64,000 bases of DNA from an uncultured Muribaculaceae bacterium (GCA_910587235.1 CAJUKD010000007.1:1-64000); one strand, 5' to 3'; counted from the stretch's first letter, positions 24,475 through 33,196 are shown. The notes: generated from the letters alone by a model not told the origin. Program-made: numbers and translations.

Positions 24475-25218
24475 TTATATGCTAAGCTGGTTTGCAAGGG
24501 TTATTGCTTTTGTGGGGTGGATTTTCTCGAAATCGCTGAAGAGCCGTATGAAATCGGTCCGCTCGTTGACGAGTACCACAAGGTTCAGGCGTGTTTCTTG
24601 CAATTCATAATCATATTCGACATAGAAACTGTTGAATTCCACGTTGTTCAGCCTCATCACTTCACGGTAGCCGTCGATGTCGGTCACTATGTCGGCTGTG
24701 CGGATACGTATTATCCGCGATTGCGCTCCGCGGCTGATACGTTGCTCCAGAGTGTCGAGCTGCACGAAGATGAACAGAATCAGAGCCGTTGCCGTGATGG
24801 CGATTATGTAAAGTCCCAGTCCGACGGTCATCCCTATTGTGGCGACCATCCAGATTCCGGCAGCGGTGGTGAGTCCACGGACAGAACCTTTCATCTGTAT
24901 GATTGCGCCTGCGCCGATAAAGCCTACGCCGGTGATGACCTGGGCTGCGATACGTCCGGGATCCCCGTTTTTCAGACCGAGGTATTCCTGTGGTATATAT
25001 ATAGATAGGATCATGGCCAGAGTCGCCCCCATCGAAATGAGAGAGAATGTGCGGACACCGGCCGATTGGCCTTTGCGTTTGCGCTCGAACCCTACAGTAC
25101 AACCTAAAAGCATGCTTAGCACTAACCGGAATATTGAATTGACGGTTGTGATTTCAATGCTGTTGAGATCATACAGCAATAATTGCAGCATGTCGTAAAG
25201 TTGGGACATGGAAGGCAA
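24475..25218 (-). CDS. MgtC/SapB-family membrane protein
   Basis: The 247-residue protein has the MgtC domain (about 28-150) with four to five membrane spans; the family signature appears as MLLGCTVGFERKRKGQSAGVR, cut here by the family's Arg-rich loop, then GVGFIGAGAII and VRGLTTAAGIWMVA. The soluble C-terminus (160-247) resembles an ACT-like domain. MgtC proteins affect magnesium stress and ATP synthase regulation in pathogens; the role in Bacteroidales is unknown. A start nine bases later (Met4) is possible. It precedes the antiporter gene by 24 bases. Confidence 0.9.
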   Translation of the reverse strand: MPSMSQLYDMLQLLLYDLNSIEITTVNSIFRLVLSMLLGCTVGFERKRKGQSAGVRTFSLISMGATLAMILSIYIPQEYLGLKNGDPGRIAAQVITGVGFIGAGAIIQMKGSVRGLTTAAGIWMVATIGMTVGLGLYIIAITATALILFIFVQLDTLEQRISRGAQSRIIRIRTADIVTDIDGYREVMRLNNVEFNSFYVEYDYELQETRLNLVVLVNERTDFIRLFSDFEKIHPTKAITLANQLSI

Positions 25219-25236
25219 GGTCTGATTTTTTTTGTT

Positions 25237-26205
25237 TTATTTAAGATTGAAGCTTCTGGAAATCAGCCGGTAGTTGTCGGCGAAGAGTTCGACCGTATAG
25301 TCGCCGGCCATGAGCGAGGCATCCACGTCCCAATATATTTTTACTCCGCCAATCTCTTCTCCGGCATATTCGATGACTTTTTTTGCGGTATATGGAACGT
25401 TGCCGTCCTCGAAGCTGAATGTACCTGCTTCGCCGAGCAACTGTCCGGCCGGAGAGATGATGCGCATGTAGATGGTTTTTTCGCCTACCGGTGTTGAATT
25501 ATTCTGCGGAATTGTGAATGTGGCTACAAGCTGGCGGGCTTTTGATATTTTCTTTTCTGTTTTGCCTTTTTTATTGAGCGAGCCAAGGCTAAGTCCTGTG
25601 ATGTTGAGCTTTTCAGCCAGTGTCATGCGCTCGCTGAGCTGTTCGTTCCGGCGTGTGGTTTCGGCCACGCGGCTGCTTAGCTGGCTGTTTTCCTGTTTGA
25701 TTGTTGCGTTTTCATCGCGCAGAGCCTGATTCTCGCGGTTAAGCCGGTCGATTTCTTCGACATAGTGGCGAAGCAGACCGCGCAGTGTTTCGATTTCGTC
25801 GCGCAATTTGCGAATTTCTGCGGCACTTTTGGCTTTCTGGCTTGTAAGTTCCTGCTGCAGGCGTTCCACTTGCAGACGGGCGCTTTCATACTTTTCGCTG
25901 AGTTCGCGCTTGAGAGAATCGTTTTTGATGAATTTGCGGGAGTCTTCGAACTGGGCGAATTCGTCGTTCAGCTCCTGATATTCGCGTTCGAGGTCGCGCT
26001 GTTCCATGTCGAGCATCATCTGTTCGCGTTCGGCTCGTTCGGCATTGAGGCTCCGGTTGGCACTGATGGCGCTGATTGCAAGCCATATCACGAGGCCTAA
26101 AAGTAGTGCTCCGAGGAAGATAAACAACACCGTCAGGCGCTGGCGTTTAACATTATCGCCGGATGGAGTTCCGGAATTCGGGGTGGTGTGATTGTCGGGA
26201 GTCAT
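25237..26205 (-). CDS. Membrane-anchored coiled-coil protein with C-terminal beta domain
   Basis: The 322-residue protein has a short cytosolic N-terminus, one transmembrane helix (LTVLFIFLGALLLGLVIWLA at about 25-44), a long heptad coiled coil (about 50-205; MLDMEQRDLEREYQELNDEF, LRHYVEEIDRLNRENQALRD) and a C-terminal beta-sandwich-like domain (about 225-322). No family name is recognized with certainty. It is the first gene of the six-gene minus-strand run ending with the DUF3332 gene, so it may help organize the envelope. A promoter-like sequence lies 58 bases upstream. Confidence 0.75.
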   Translation of the reverse strand: MTPDNHTTPNSGTPSGDNVKRQRLTVLFIFLGALLLGLVIWLAISAISANRSLNAERAEREQMMLDMEQRDLEREYQELNDEFAQFEDSRKFIKNDSLKRELSEKYESARLQVERLQQELTSQKAKSAAEIRKLRDEIETLRGLLRHYVEEIDRLNRENQALRDENATIKQENSQLSSRVAETTRRNEQLSERMTLAEKLNITGLSLGSLNKKGKTEKKISKARQLVATFTIPQNNSTPVGEKTIYMRIISPAGQLLGEAGTFSFEDGNVPYTAKKVIEYAGEEIGGVKIYWDVDASLMAGDYTVELFADNYRLISRSFNLK

Positions 26206-26262
26206 GGTTTCAATTGTTTATGAAAATGATTCACATGCAGTTTATACCGTTGTATTTTAACG

Positions 26263-26293
26263 CAAAATTAGCGAAAATGCTCGTATTTACGAA
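26263..26293 (-). promoter_or_regulatory. Promoter of the six-gene run 26205 to 19069
   Basis: On the minus strand TTCG (26293-26290), a 19-base spacer and TAATTTTG (26270-26263) approximate the Bacteroidetes consensus. Confidence 0.55.
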
Positions 26294-26304
26294 ATACCCG
26301 CAGA

Positions 26305-26341
26305 TAAAAAAGAAAGCTGCGCCGTGTGCGGGCGCAGCTTT
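26305..26341 (-). terminator. Terminator of the galactose gene run
   Basis: On the minus strand a perfect 11-base stem AAAGCTGCGCC/GGCGCAGCTTT with a 7-base loop is followed by CTTTTTTATC. It is the first strong terminator after the nucleotidyltransferase gene. Confidence 0.85.
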
Positions 26342-26347
26342 GTGAAA

Positions 26348-26434
26348 AAGCGGACGGCGAAGGAAGCTGATGTCAAATGTGATGAATGACAAAAGGATGT
26401 GATGAATAATCTGCAACCTTCATTCCGTCCGCTT
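26348..26434 (-). other. Long structured element downstream of the nucleotidyltransferase gene
   Basis: Ten-base arms AAGCGGACGG and CCGTCCGCTT enclose 67 bases that begin and end with further complementary GAAGG/CCTTC. On the minus strand the closing arm is followed by TTTTTCAC, like a second terminator with a giant loop. The loop holds two copies of ATTCATCACAT 19 bases apart. It could be a 3'-UTR-derived small RNA or a tandem terminator. Confidence 0.45.
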
Positions 26435-26444
26435 GTGAAAAATC

Positions 26445-27356
26445 TTAAGCGAAAAGACTTTCGGGATATTCGCCATTGGCATGCAGTTCGGCAAATTTGT
26501 CGACAACAGCCTGACGGTCGGCGGCATAGGTCACACCGAACCAGCGGGAGTCCGTATCAAGTACGCGAACGGTAGCTTCGCCGTCGTTGATAAGAGTGTC
26601 GATGCACAAGGGAATGAAGAATTCAGCTTTGGGCGTGTTGATGTCGCGTTTGAGGAATTTGACAAATTCGCGCTGGCTGAAGTCGAAATAGTCGGGAGTG
26701 AATCCCCAGAAGTTCATCGATACCGGAGTGTTGGGTTCGAGGGTCTGCACTTTGTCGTTTTCGTCGGTAAAGACGATGTTGTGTTTGTCGTCGTAGCTGA
26801 TAGCAGTGCGTTCCACTACTGATGTGAGCAATCCGTCCTTGGTCTGGCATACGCCGCGGGCTACGGAACCGTTGTCGGTCATGGTGTTGCCTACGCGGAA
26901 ACCGACCATTGAGTAATCGCCTTTTTTGCCGTTGCGGTCGCGCATGAGGTCGGCAGCCATAACTTCGAAAGCGTTACGACCATAGAAGTCGTCGGCGTTT
27001 ATTACTGCGAAAGGTTCGCGGATTACATCGGCACCCATGAGTACTGCGTGGTTTGTACCCCAGGGTTTGCTGCGGTCGGCGGGGCATGTGAAGCCTTCAG
27101 GCAGTTTGTCTATGCTCTGGAATACGAGTTCCACTGGAATGCGTCCTTCGTATTTGGAGAGAATTTTTTCACGGAATTCCTGTTCGAAATCTTTGCGGAT
27201 TACGAATACGATTTTGCCGAATCCGGCGCGTATGGCGTCGAATACGGAATAGTCCATGATTGTTTCGCCGTGGGGGCCGAGTCCATCGAGTTGTTTAAGG
27301 CCGCCGTAACGGCTGCCCATGCCGGCAGCAAGAATGAATAATGTGGGTTTTTGCAT
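26445..27356 (-). CDS. Sugar nucleotidyltransferase next to the Leloir genes
   Basis: From ATG at 27356 the protein has 303 residues; a longer frame to 27479 overlaps galM and is discarded. It is an NTP-transferase-fold enzyme: LAAGMGSRYGGLKQL (9-23) binds the nucleotide phosphates, PWGTNHAVLMGADV and the metal-binding INADDFYG follow, and VSMNFWGFTPDYFDF lies in the sugar-binding half. It is not GalT (no HxHxQ motif) and differs from canonical GalU. Position at the end of galK-galE-galM, with 7 bases to galM, suggests that it charges galactose-1-phosphate or glucose-1-phosphate with UTP. Enzyme class is firm; the substrate is inference. Confidence 0.85.
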   Translation of the reverse strand: MQKPTLFILAAGMGSRYGGLKQLDGLGPHGETIMDYSVFDAIRAGFGKIVFVIRKDFEQEFREKILSKYEGRIPVELVFQSIDKLPEGFTCPADRSKPWGTNHAVLMGADVIREPFAVINADDFYGRNAFEVMAADLMRDRNGKKGDYSMVGFRVGNTMTDNGSVARGVCQTKDGLLTSVVERTAISYDDKHNIVFTDENDKVQTLEPNTPVSMNFWGFTPDYFDFSQREFVKFLKRDINTPKAEFFIPLCIDTLINDGEATVRVLDTDSRWFGVTYAADRQAVVDKFAELHANGEYPESLFA

Positions 27357-27363
27357 TGGATTG

Positions 27364-28401
27364 TTAAGCTTTGAAGTTGAATGATATAGTCTGTTCATAT
27401 TTTTCACCCGGGCGCAGGACTGCCGAAGGGAAGCCTGCTTTGTTGGGCGCGTCCGGGAAGCCTTGGCACTCGATGGCAACGCCGTCGTAGTCGTCGTAGG
27501 AACGTCCGGCTTTGTTTGCCGGGCATCCTGCGAGCCAGTTGCCGGTATATACCTGTACGCCGGGCTGGGTTGTGGATACTGTGAGCGTACGTCCTGATTT
27601 CTCTTCGGTCAGTACGGCGATCGTGCGCAACGATCCGTCGGCTTCGTCGATCACCCAGCAGTTGTCGTAGCCTTTGCCGTAGATCAGTGCCGGGAAATCG
27701 GCACTGATGTCTTGTCCGAGTTCTTTCGGTTCGGTGAAGTCCATCGGGGTACCGGTCACCGGGGCAAGTTCGCCGGTGGGAATCAGGGTATCGTCGGTCG
27801 GCAGATAGCGTGACGCATTGAGCCGCAGTTTGTGTGAAAGCACTGAACCGCTGTTATGTCCGGCCAGATTGAAATAGGCGTGGTTGGTGAGATTGACAAC
27901 TGTAGGAGCATCCGTTTCGGCTGTCAGTGTAAGGCTTAGGGTGCAGTCGTCGGTCCAGCGGTAGGTGGCTGTAGCCAGCAGGTTGCCCGGATATCCTTCT
28001 TCGCCGTCGGCCGCGCGATAGCTGAAACGTACAGTATCGTCTTCAGCTTTATCAAGAGTCCAGATGCGGTTTTGGAAGCCGGTAGGGCCTCCGTGGAGGG
28101 CATTGGGACCGTTATTGATAGCCAGAGAGTATGCTTTGCCGTCGATTTTGAAATGACCGCGTGCGATGCGGTTGGCGAATCGCCCCGGCACTTTTCCGGC
28201 ACAAGGCCCGTCGGCCATAAAATCGGCGGGATCGGCATAACCGAGGACGACATCGTCAAGCCGGCCGGTTTTGTCAGGAACGTTTATAGCTACTATTCCT
28301 GCACCGAGTGCCGACAGTGTGACAGATGCGCCTTTGGCATTGACGATAGTCACAAGGGTAATATCGCCGAATTTCGAATTTTTTATTTCTTTCTGTATCA
28401 T
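27364..28401 (-). CDS. galM: Aldose 1-epimerase (mutarotase)
   Basis: GalM interconverts the alpha and beta anomers of galactose so that beta-galactosidase product can be phosphorylated. The start at 28401 (MIQKEIKN) overlaps the galE stop by 4 bases; a longer frame to 28476 lies inside galE. The 345-residue chain shows CAGKVPGRFANRIARG, NALHGGPTGFQNRIW with the conserved His, LTNHAYFNLAGHNSG with the catalytic His, and VAIECQGFPDAPN near the C-terminus with the catalytic Glu. No signal peptide, so cytosolic. Confidence 0.95.
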   Translation of the reverse strand: MIQKEIKNSKFGDITLVTIVNAKGASVTLSALGAGIVAINVPDKTGRLDDVVLGYADPADFMADGPCAGKVPGRFANRIARGHFKIDGKAYSLAINNGPNALHGGPTGFQNRIWTLDKAEDDTVRFSYRAADGEEGYPGNLLATATYRWTDDCTLSLTLTAETDAPTVVNLTNHAYFNLAGHNSGSVLSHKLRLNASRYLPTDDTLIPTGELAPVTGTPMDFTEPKELGQDISADFPALIYGKGYDNCWVIDEADGSLRTIAVLTEEKSGRTLTVSTTQPGVQVYTGNWLAGCPANKAGRSYDDYDGVAIECQGFPDAPNKAGFPSAVLRPGEKYEQTISFNFKA

Positions 28402-29426
28402 TTGATATTGCGGATGTGTTTTTCCCATGCCCATGCCGAGCGCAGGGTGTCGTCGAGTTCGCGTTCGGCTTTCCATCCGAGCACTTCATTCGCTACCGCA
28501 GTGTCGGCCCATACGGCAGGTACGTCGCCCGGACGGCGGCCGACTATCTTGTAGGGCAGTTTGAGGTTGTTGACAGCTTCGAAACGTGTGAGCAGTTCGA
28601 GGACAGAAACCGGGGAGCCTGTTCCGACATTGAAGATTTCGTATTTTTCTCCCATCTTGTCGGATGTCATGCGGCGTACTGCTGCCACGTGTGCCTTGGC
28701 AAGATCCACTACGTCGATGTAGTCGCGTAGGCATGTGCCGTCGGGGGTATCGTAATCGTTGCCGAATACGCTCAGACATTCACGTATTCCTACGGCTGTC
28801 TGGGTGACGAAAGGCAGCAGATTGTTGGGTACACCGCGGGGAAGTTCGCCTATAAGGGCGGATGGATGTGCACCGATAGGGTTGAAATAGCGCAGTGCGA
28901 TGCCGAAAAGGCCCTCGTAGGCGCGGCAGCAGTCGCGCAGGATGTCTTCGGCAATCTGTTTGGTGTTGCCGTATGGCGATGTTGCGGGCTGGCGGGGAGT
29001 CTGTTCGGTCACGGGCAGCACTTCGGCGTCGCCGTAGACTGTGGCCGATGATGAGAAAAGAATATTCGGACGATTGAATTCCTTCATCATCTCCACTATG
29101 TTCATGAAGGACACCAGATTGTTCTGGTAGTACTTCAGAGGCTCTGTCATTGATTCGCCAACAGCCTTGTAGGCTGCGAAGTGAATTACGGTATTGAAAT
29201 CGTATTTCTCGAATACCTTGCGCAGCGCTGCCTTGTCGCATGTGTCTACCTTTTCAAAAGGAACTTTACGGCCGAGAATCTTTTCTACGCCTTCAAGGGC
29301 AGAAATTTCTGAATTAGAGAAGTTGTCGATGATCACTACCTCGAAACCGGCCTCGATAAGGGCTACGGTTGTGTGGGAGCCTATGTATCCGGCGCCACCG
29401 GATACCAATACTGTTTCTTTACTCAT
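28398..29426 (-). CDS. galE: UDP-glucose 4-epimerase
   Basis: GalE interconverts UDP-galactose and UDP-glucose with bound NAD. The 342-residue protein is a standard extended SDR: GGAGYIGSHTTVALIEAG at the N-terminus binds NAD, VIHFAAYKAVGES, the SSSATVYGD strand, and the catalytic YGNTK (Tyr and Lys) are all present. It lies between galK (57-base gap with a hairpin) and galM (4-base overlap). In this locus it would feed galactan-derived galactose into glucose metabolism and also supply UDP-galactose for glycans. Confidence 0.97.
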   Translation of the reverse strand: MSKETVLVSGGAGYIGSHTTVALIEAGFEVVIIDNFSNSEISALEGVEKILGRKVPFEKVDTCDKAALRKVFEKYDFNTVIHFAAYKAVGESMTEPLKYYQNNLVSFMNIVEMMKEFNRPNILFSSSATVYGDAEVLPVTEQTPRQPATSPYGNTKQIAEDILRDCCRAYEGLFGIALRYFNPIGAHPSALIGELPRGVPNNLLPFVTQTAVGIRECLSVFGNDYDTPDGTCLRDYIDVVDLAKAHVAAVRRMTSDKMGEKYEIFNVGTGSPVSVLELLTRFEAVNNLKLPYKIVGRRPGDVPAVWADTAVANEVLGWKAERELDDTLRSAWAWEKHIRNIK

Positions 29427-29450
29427 TGTTTATGTTAGCGGTTTGTTTAA

Positions 29451-29476
29451 GGGCGCGATATGTTTATATCGCGCCC
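29451..29476. other. GC-rich hairpin between galK and galE
   Basis: A perfect 11-base stem GGGCGCGATAT/ATATCGCGCCC with a four-base loop fills the galK-galE gap. The T run (CTGTTTTTTATTTTT) is on the plus-strand side, where no gene ends; on the transcribed minus strand the stem is followed by TTAAAC. It therefore looks like a partial terminator or an mRNA-stability hairpin. Confidence 0.6.
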
Positions 29477-29483
29477 CTGTTTT

Positions 29484-30626
29484 TTATTTTTCCACTCGGC
29501 GTGCGCCGTCGCTTATGATTACATCATAGATTTTGGGTTCGTGGCCATAGCGTTCGTTGAAACGTGCTTTCGCTTCAGCTATGAAGTGGTCGTAAAGCTC
29601 GTCTTTTACAAGGTTTATCGTGCAGCCGCCGAAACCGCCGCCCATGATACGAGAGCCGGTTACACCGCATTCACGGGCAATGTCGTTGAGGAAGTCGAGT
29701 TCTTCGCAGCTAACCTCGTAGTCTTTCGACAGGCCGTGATGTGTTTCGTACATTCGTGCGCCTACGGTTTCGTAGTCGCCGGCGACGAGTGCGTCGCAAA
29801 CGTCGAGCACGCGCTGTTTTTCTTCGATTACGAATTTGGCACGGAGGTAATCTTCGGCTGTGATATCACTTTTTGCGGCATTGAGCATTTCCATGGTTGC
29901 GTCGCGCAGGGTTTCGACACCAAGGCGCTTGGCTACGCGTTCGCAGGATGCACGGCGCTTGTTGTAGGGAGAGTCGGCAAGTTCGTGTTTTACTACAGAG
30001 TCGACCAGCACAAGCTTATGTCCTTCGGGGTGGAAGGGGAAGTATTCATACTCCATAGAGCGGCAGTCGAGGCGCATCAGATGGTCTTTCTTGCCGAACA
30101 CAGAGGCGAACTGGTCCATAATGCCGCAGTTTACGCCGCAGTAGTTGTGTTCTGTCGACTGGCCGATTCTTGCAAGTTCGAATTTGTCGATGGCGTTGCC
30201 GTTGAACAGGTCGTTCAGGGCAAAAGCGAAGCAGGATTCGAGTGCGGCGGAGGAGCTGAGTCCGGCGCCGAGGGGAACGTTGCCGGCGAATACGGCGTCG
30301 AAACCTTTGACAGAGCCGCCGCGCTTGATGATTTCGCGACAAACGCCGAAGATGTAGCGTGCCCATGACTGTTCGGGCGCGTTTTCCTCGTTAAGGCCGA
30401 ATTCGGCATAATCGTTTATGTCGATTGAGAATACACGGACTTTGTCGATGCCGTTAGGGCGTATTTCAGCCATGATGACTTTATCGATGGCGCCGGGGAA
30501 TACGAAGCCGCCGTTGTAGTCAGTGTGTTCGCCTATAAGATTGATTCGTCCGGCAGAAGCAAAAAGAGTTCCTTCTTCGCCGAAGCGTTCTTTGAATTTT
30601 TTGTTGATTGTTTCTTTGATGTCCAT
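29484..30626 (-). CDS. galK: Galactokinase
   Basis: GalK phosphorylates alpha-D-galactose at C1 with ATP. The 380-residue GHMP kinase has the galactose signature GRINLIGEHTDYNGG (about 27-41), the phosphate loop LGAGLSSSAALES (about 119-131), and the C-terminal GHMP motif SRIMGGGFGGCT. It follows the GH2 beta-galactosidase gene by 46 bases with no terminator between, and is first of the galK-galE-galM-nucleotidyltransferase series. No galactose transporter gene is present in the run. Confidence 0.97.
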   Translation of the reverse strand: MDIKETINKKFKERFGEEGTLFASAGRINLIGEHTDYNGGFVFPGAIDKVIMAEIRPNGIDKVRVFSIDINDYAEFGLNEENAPEQSWARYIFGVCREIIKRGGSVKGFDAVFAGNVPLGAGLSSSAALESCFAFALNDLFNGNAIDKFELARIGQSTEHNYCGVNCGIMDQFASVFGKKDHLMRLDCRSMEYEYFPFHPEGHKLVLVDSVVKHELADSPYNKRRASCERVAKRLGVETLRDATMEMLNAAKSDITAEDYLRAKFVIEEKQRVLDVCDALVAGDYETVGARMYETHHGLSKDYEVSCEELDFLNDIARECGVTGSRIMGGGFGGCTINLVKDELYDHFIAEAKARFNERYGHEPKIYDVIISDGARRVEK

Positions 30627-30672
30627 TGGTTTGAAAGTTGATAAGGATTAGATATGTTTAAGGTACAACATT

Positions 30673-33102
30673 TTATTTTACAGGTATTTCGACTGTAGTT
30701 CCTTTCACGCCTTTAGCCGATACTTTGAAACGCAGGGAGCCGGGAGCCAGTCCGCTTCGAGCTATGGCTGTGGCAGCTCCGCTGAAAAGTTTCATTTCCG
30801 GATTCTGGAATGGCATAAGGCATGTGGGGTCGCCGTTGGCAGTGGCTTCGAAAGTGCCGGCGCCGTCGACACTGAAACGTACAAGCCGTTCATCGTCGGG
30901 TACCGGATTTCCGTCTTTGTCAGCTACGCTGACGGTGAAGTACACGAGGTCGTCGCCGTTGGCAGTCAGACTGTCGCGGTTGGCTGTTACTACAAGATGG
31001 TGGGGACGACCTGCCGTACGTATTGTTTTTTCATCCGCTTTTGTACCGTCGGTATTGTATGCGACTACTTTGATTTCTCCCGGCCGGTAGACTACGTTGT
31101 TCCACATCAGGCGGTAGCGGTTTATGAGTGTGGAATCGTTTTTTGCACGTCGTCCCTGGCTGCGGCCGTTTACAAATAGCTCGGCTTCGGGATAGGATGT
31201 ATAGACAAACACAGGCAAGACTTTTCCTTCGTGTCCGGGCCATGTCCAATGAGGCAGTACATGCAGTGTGGCGTCGGTTTTATTCCACTGCGAGCGGTAG
31301 AGGTAGTAGCGGTCCTTGGGCAGGGATGCCAGATCGATGATTCCGAACACGGAACTGTGGCTTGGCCATGCGTCCGTATCGTAGGGTGACGGTTCTCCGA
31401 GGTAGTCGAACCCTGTCCATACGAATTGTCCGATTACCCATGGATGATCGTCGTCGCGGGCGAAGTCGAGGTCGGGAGTGTTTGACCAAGAACAGCTTTC
31501 ATTGTCATAACTGTTGCTTTGGTTGTCGGGATGAATCACTACGTTATGTTCGGCGAATTCGACGGGGGTATAATATTTACCGCGTGACGAAACTGTTGAG
31601 GCTGTTTCGGAGCCGAGAATCAGTTTCTGAGGAAGCCTGTCGTAAGCTTTTTCGTAATATTGCGGCTTGTAATTGAATCCCGGAATTTCGAGAGCGGCGG
31701 CAAAACCGTTGTCGAGTACGGCGCCGATCTGATCCATGCCGCATGTTACGGGACGGGTAGGGTCGAGTGCGTGCACCAGATCGCGGAGCATTATCAGTTC
31801 ATCCATTCCCGGTTCGCCCCACTGGCTGGGGACTTCGTTGCCTATCGACCACATTACAACAGAAGGATTGTTTCGGAAATGTTCGACCATGTTCGTTATG
31901 TCGCGTTCGGCCCATTGTTCGAATATGGCGCCGTAGCCGTTGGGCGATTTTGGCCGGAAACCCCAGTCATCGAAAGGTTCGATCATCATCATTATACCCA
32001 TTTCGTCGCAAAGTTCGACGAGTTCGGGAGCGGGCATATTGTGCGATGTTCTGATAGCGTTAACTCCCATGTCTTTCAACAGTTCGATCTGATGACGCAG
32101 GGCGGAGCGGTTGACGGCGGCGCCGAGAGGCCCGAGGTCATGGTGGTTGCATACACCGCGGAATTTGGTGTATTCTCCGTTGAGGAAGAAGCCTTTTTCG
32201 GGAATATATTCGAGTGAACGTATGCCGAAACGGGTGTCGTAGCTGTCGGTTTCATTGCCATCGACATAAAGGCGTGTGCGCGCCGTGTATAGTACCGGAT
32301 TTTCGGTACTCCATAGTTCGGGGGCGTTTACAAGAAAGTTCTGTGCGAATTTCTGACCGCGTGCATGGTAGACCGAGCGGTCGTCGGCAACGACTTTTCC
32401 TTTCGGATCGATGATTTCCGTGAATACTTCAATTTTCTGGTGCTTGACTGCACCGTCGATTTTCATTTCAAGATTTATAGAAGCGTAGTCTTTGCCGACG
32501 CGCGGAGTCGTCACGTATGTGCCCCATACGGGGATATGGATTTTTGAGGTATTGACTATGTGTACGTTTCTGTATAGTCCGGCTCCGGGATACCAACGGG
32601 ATGCTTTCTCAAAGTTTTCGAGGCGTACCTCAAGGTCGTTTCTGCCGGGACGTATGGCGCCGTCAGCGTCGACGTGGAATGAGTTGTAGCCGTAAGGCCA
32701 GAAGCCGATTTCTTTACCGTTGAGGATTACACGGGCGTTGCTCATGGCTCCGTCGAAGACTATGTCGACAGAGCGTCCGGCGGTGTCCGGAATTTCGAAA
32801 GATGTGCGGTATACGCCTTTCCCGATGAACGGAAGGCCGCCGGTACGACCGGTTTTCTGAGTTGCTTTTTTCTCGCCGTTCTGCTCTACGGCTACGGTCT
32901 GGAGGTCATTGCTGATGTCAAAAGGTCCGTAGATGGCCCAGTCGTGCGGGACTCGTACTTCCTGCCAGTCTTTCGCATTCTCGGGGGATCCTTTTGCAAA
33001 TAGCCAACCGTCATTAAGGGTTGTGACGCTACGCCCGGCGGCGGGCAGGCCGGAAATAAGCGCTGCAAATATTGTGATTGCGGTTAATGCGCGATATGTC
33101 AT
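30673..33102 (-). CDS. GH2 beta-galactosidase, periplasmic
   Basis: From ATG at 33102 the protein has 809 residues with a signal peptide (MTYRALTAITIFAALISGLP); the longer frame to 33195 overlaps the promoter and lacks a signal at its start. It is a GH2 enzyme: sugar-binding jelly roll, Ig-like domain, TIM barrel and C-terminal beta domains including a DUF4982-like and an Ig-like part. The acid/base is E423 in SIGNEVPSQWG and the nucleophile is E499 in LILGSETAST. In galactan loci such enzymes release galactose from imported oligosaccharides. It lies between GH53 and galK and has its own promoter. Confidence 0.95.
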   Translation of the reverse strand: MTYRALTAITIFAALISGLPAAGRSVTTLNDGWLFAKGSPENAKDWQEVRVPHDWAIYGPFDISNDLQTVAVEQNGEKKATQKTGRTGGLPFIGKGVYRTSFEIPDTAGRSVDIVFDGAMSNARVILNGKEIGFWPYGYNSFHVDADGAIRPGRNDLEVRLENFEKASRWYPGAGLYRNVHIVNTSKIHIPVWGTYVTTPRVGKDYASINLEMKIDGAVKHQKIEVFTEIIDPKGKVVADDRSVYHARGQKFAQNFLVNAPELWSTENPVLYTARTRLYVDGNETDSYDTRFGIRSLEYIPEKGFFLNGEYTKFRGVCNHHDLGPLGAAVNRSALRHQIELLKDMGVNAIRTSHNMPAPELVELCDEMGIMMMIEPFDDWGFRPKSPNGYGAIFEQWAERDITNMVEHFRNNPSVVMWSIGNEVPSQWGEPGMDELIMLRDLVHALDPTRPVTCGMDQIGAVLDNGFAAALEIPGFNYKPQYYEKAYDRLPQKLILGSETASTVSSRGKYYTPVEFAEHNVVIHPDNQSNSYDNESCSWSNTPDLDFARDDDHPWVIGQFVWTGFDYLGEPSPYDTDAWPSHSSVFGIIDLASLPKDRYYLYRSQWNKTDATLHVLPHWTWPGHEGKVLPVFVYTSYPEAELFVNGRSQGRRAKNDSTLINRYRLMWNNVVYRPGEIKVVAYNTDGTKADEKTIRTAGRPHHLVVTANRDSLTANGDDLVYFTVSVADKDGNPVPDDERLVRFSVDGAGTFEATANGDPTCLMPFQNPEMKLFSGAATAIARSGLAPGSLRFKVSAKGVKGTTVEIPVK

Positions 33103-33129
33103 TTTTTGATAGGTCTTGTGAAAGAAAGC

Positions 33130-33163
33130 AGGTGTCGAAAAAACTGCGGTTTCTTCGACACCT
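33130..33163 (-). other. Hairpin at the 5' end of the GH2 transcript
   Basis: Ten-base arms AGGTGTCGAA and TTCGACACCT, with a weaker inner stem, lie directly after the -7 box of the GH2 promoter, so the transcript would begin at or inside the hairpin. It could protect the mRNA 5' end or attenuate read-through from the GH53 gene. Confidence 0.6.
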
Positions 33164-33164
33164 A

Positions 33165-33196
33165 CAAAGTTAATATAAATTCCTTGATTGAACAAA
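33165..33196 (-). promoter_or_regulatory. Internal promoter in front of the GH2-galK run
   Basis: On the minus strand TTTG (33196-33193), a 20-base spacer and TAACTTTG (33172-33165) match the consensus exactly. It would let the GH2 and Leloir genes be expressed apart from the sus-like genes. Confidence 0.75.

Noticed and set aside
29460..30368. 302-codon plus-strand frame opposite galK
   Set aside because: Phe/Val/Ala/Cys-rich complement of galK; galK carries all GHMP kinase motifs.
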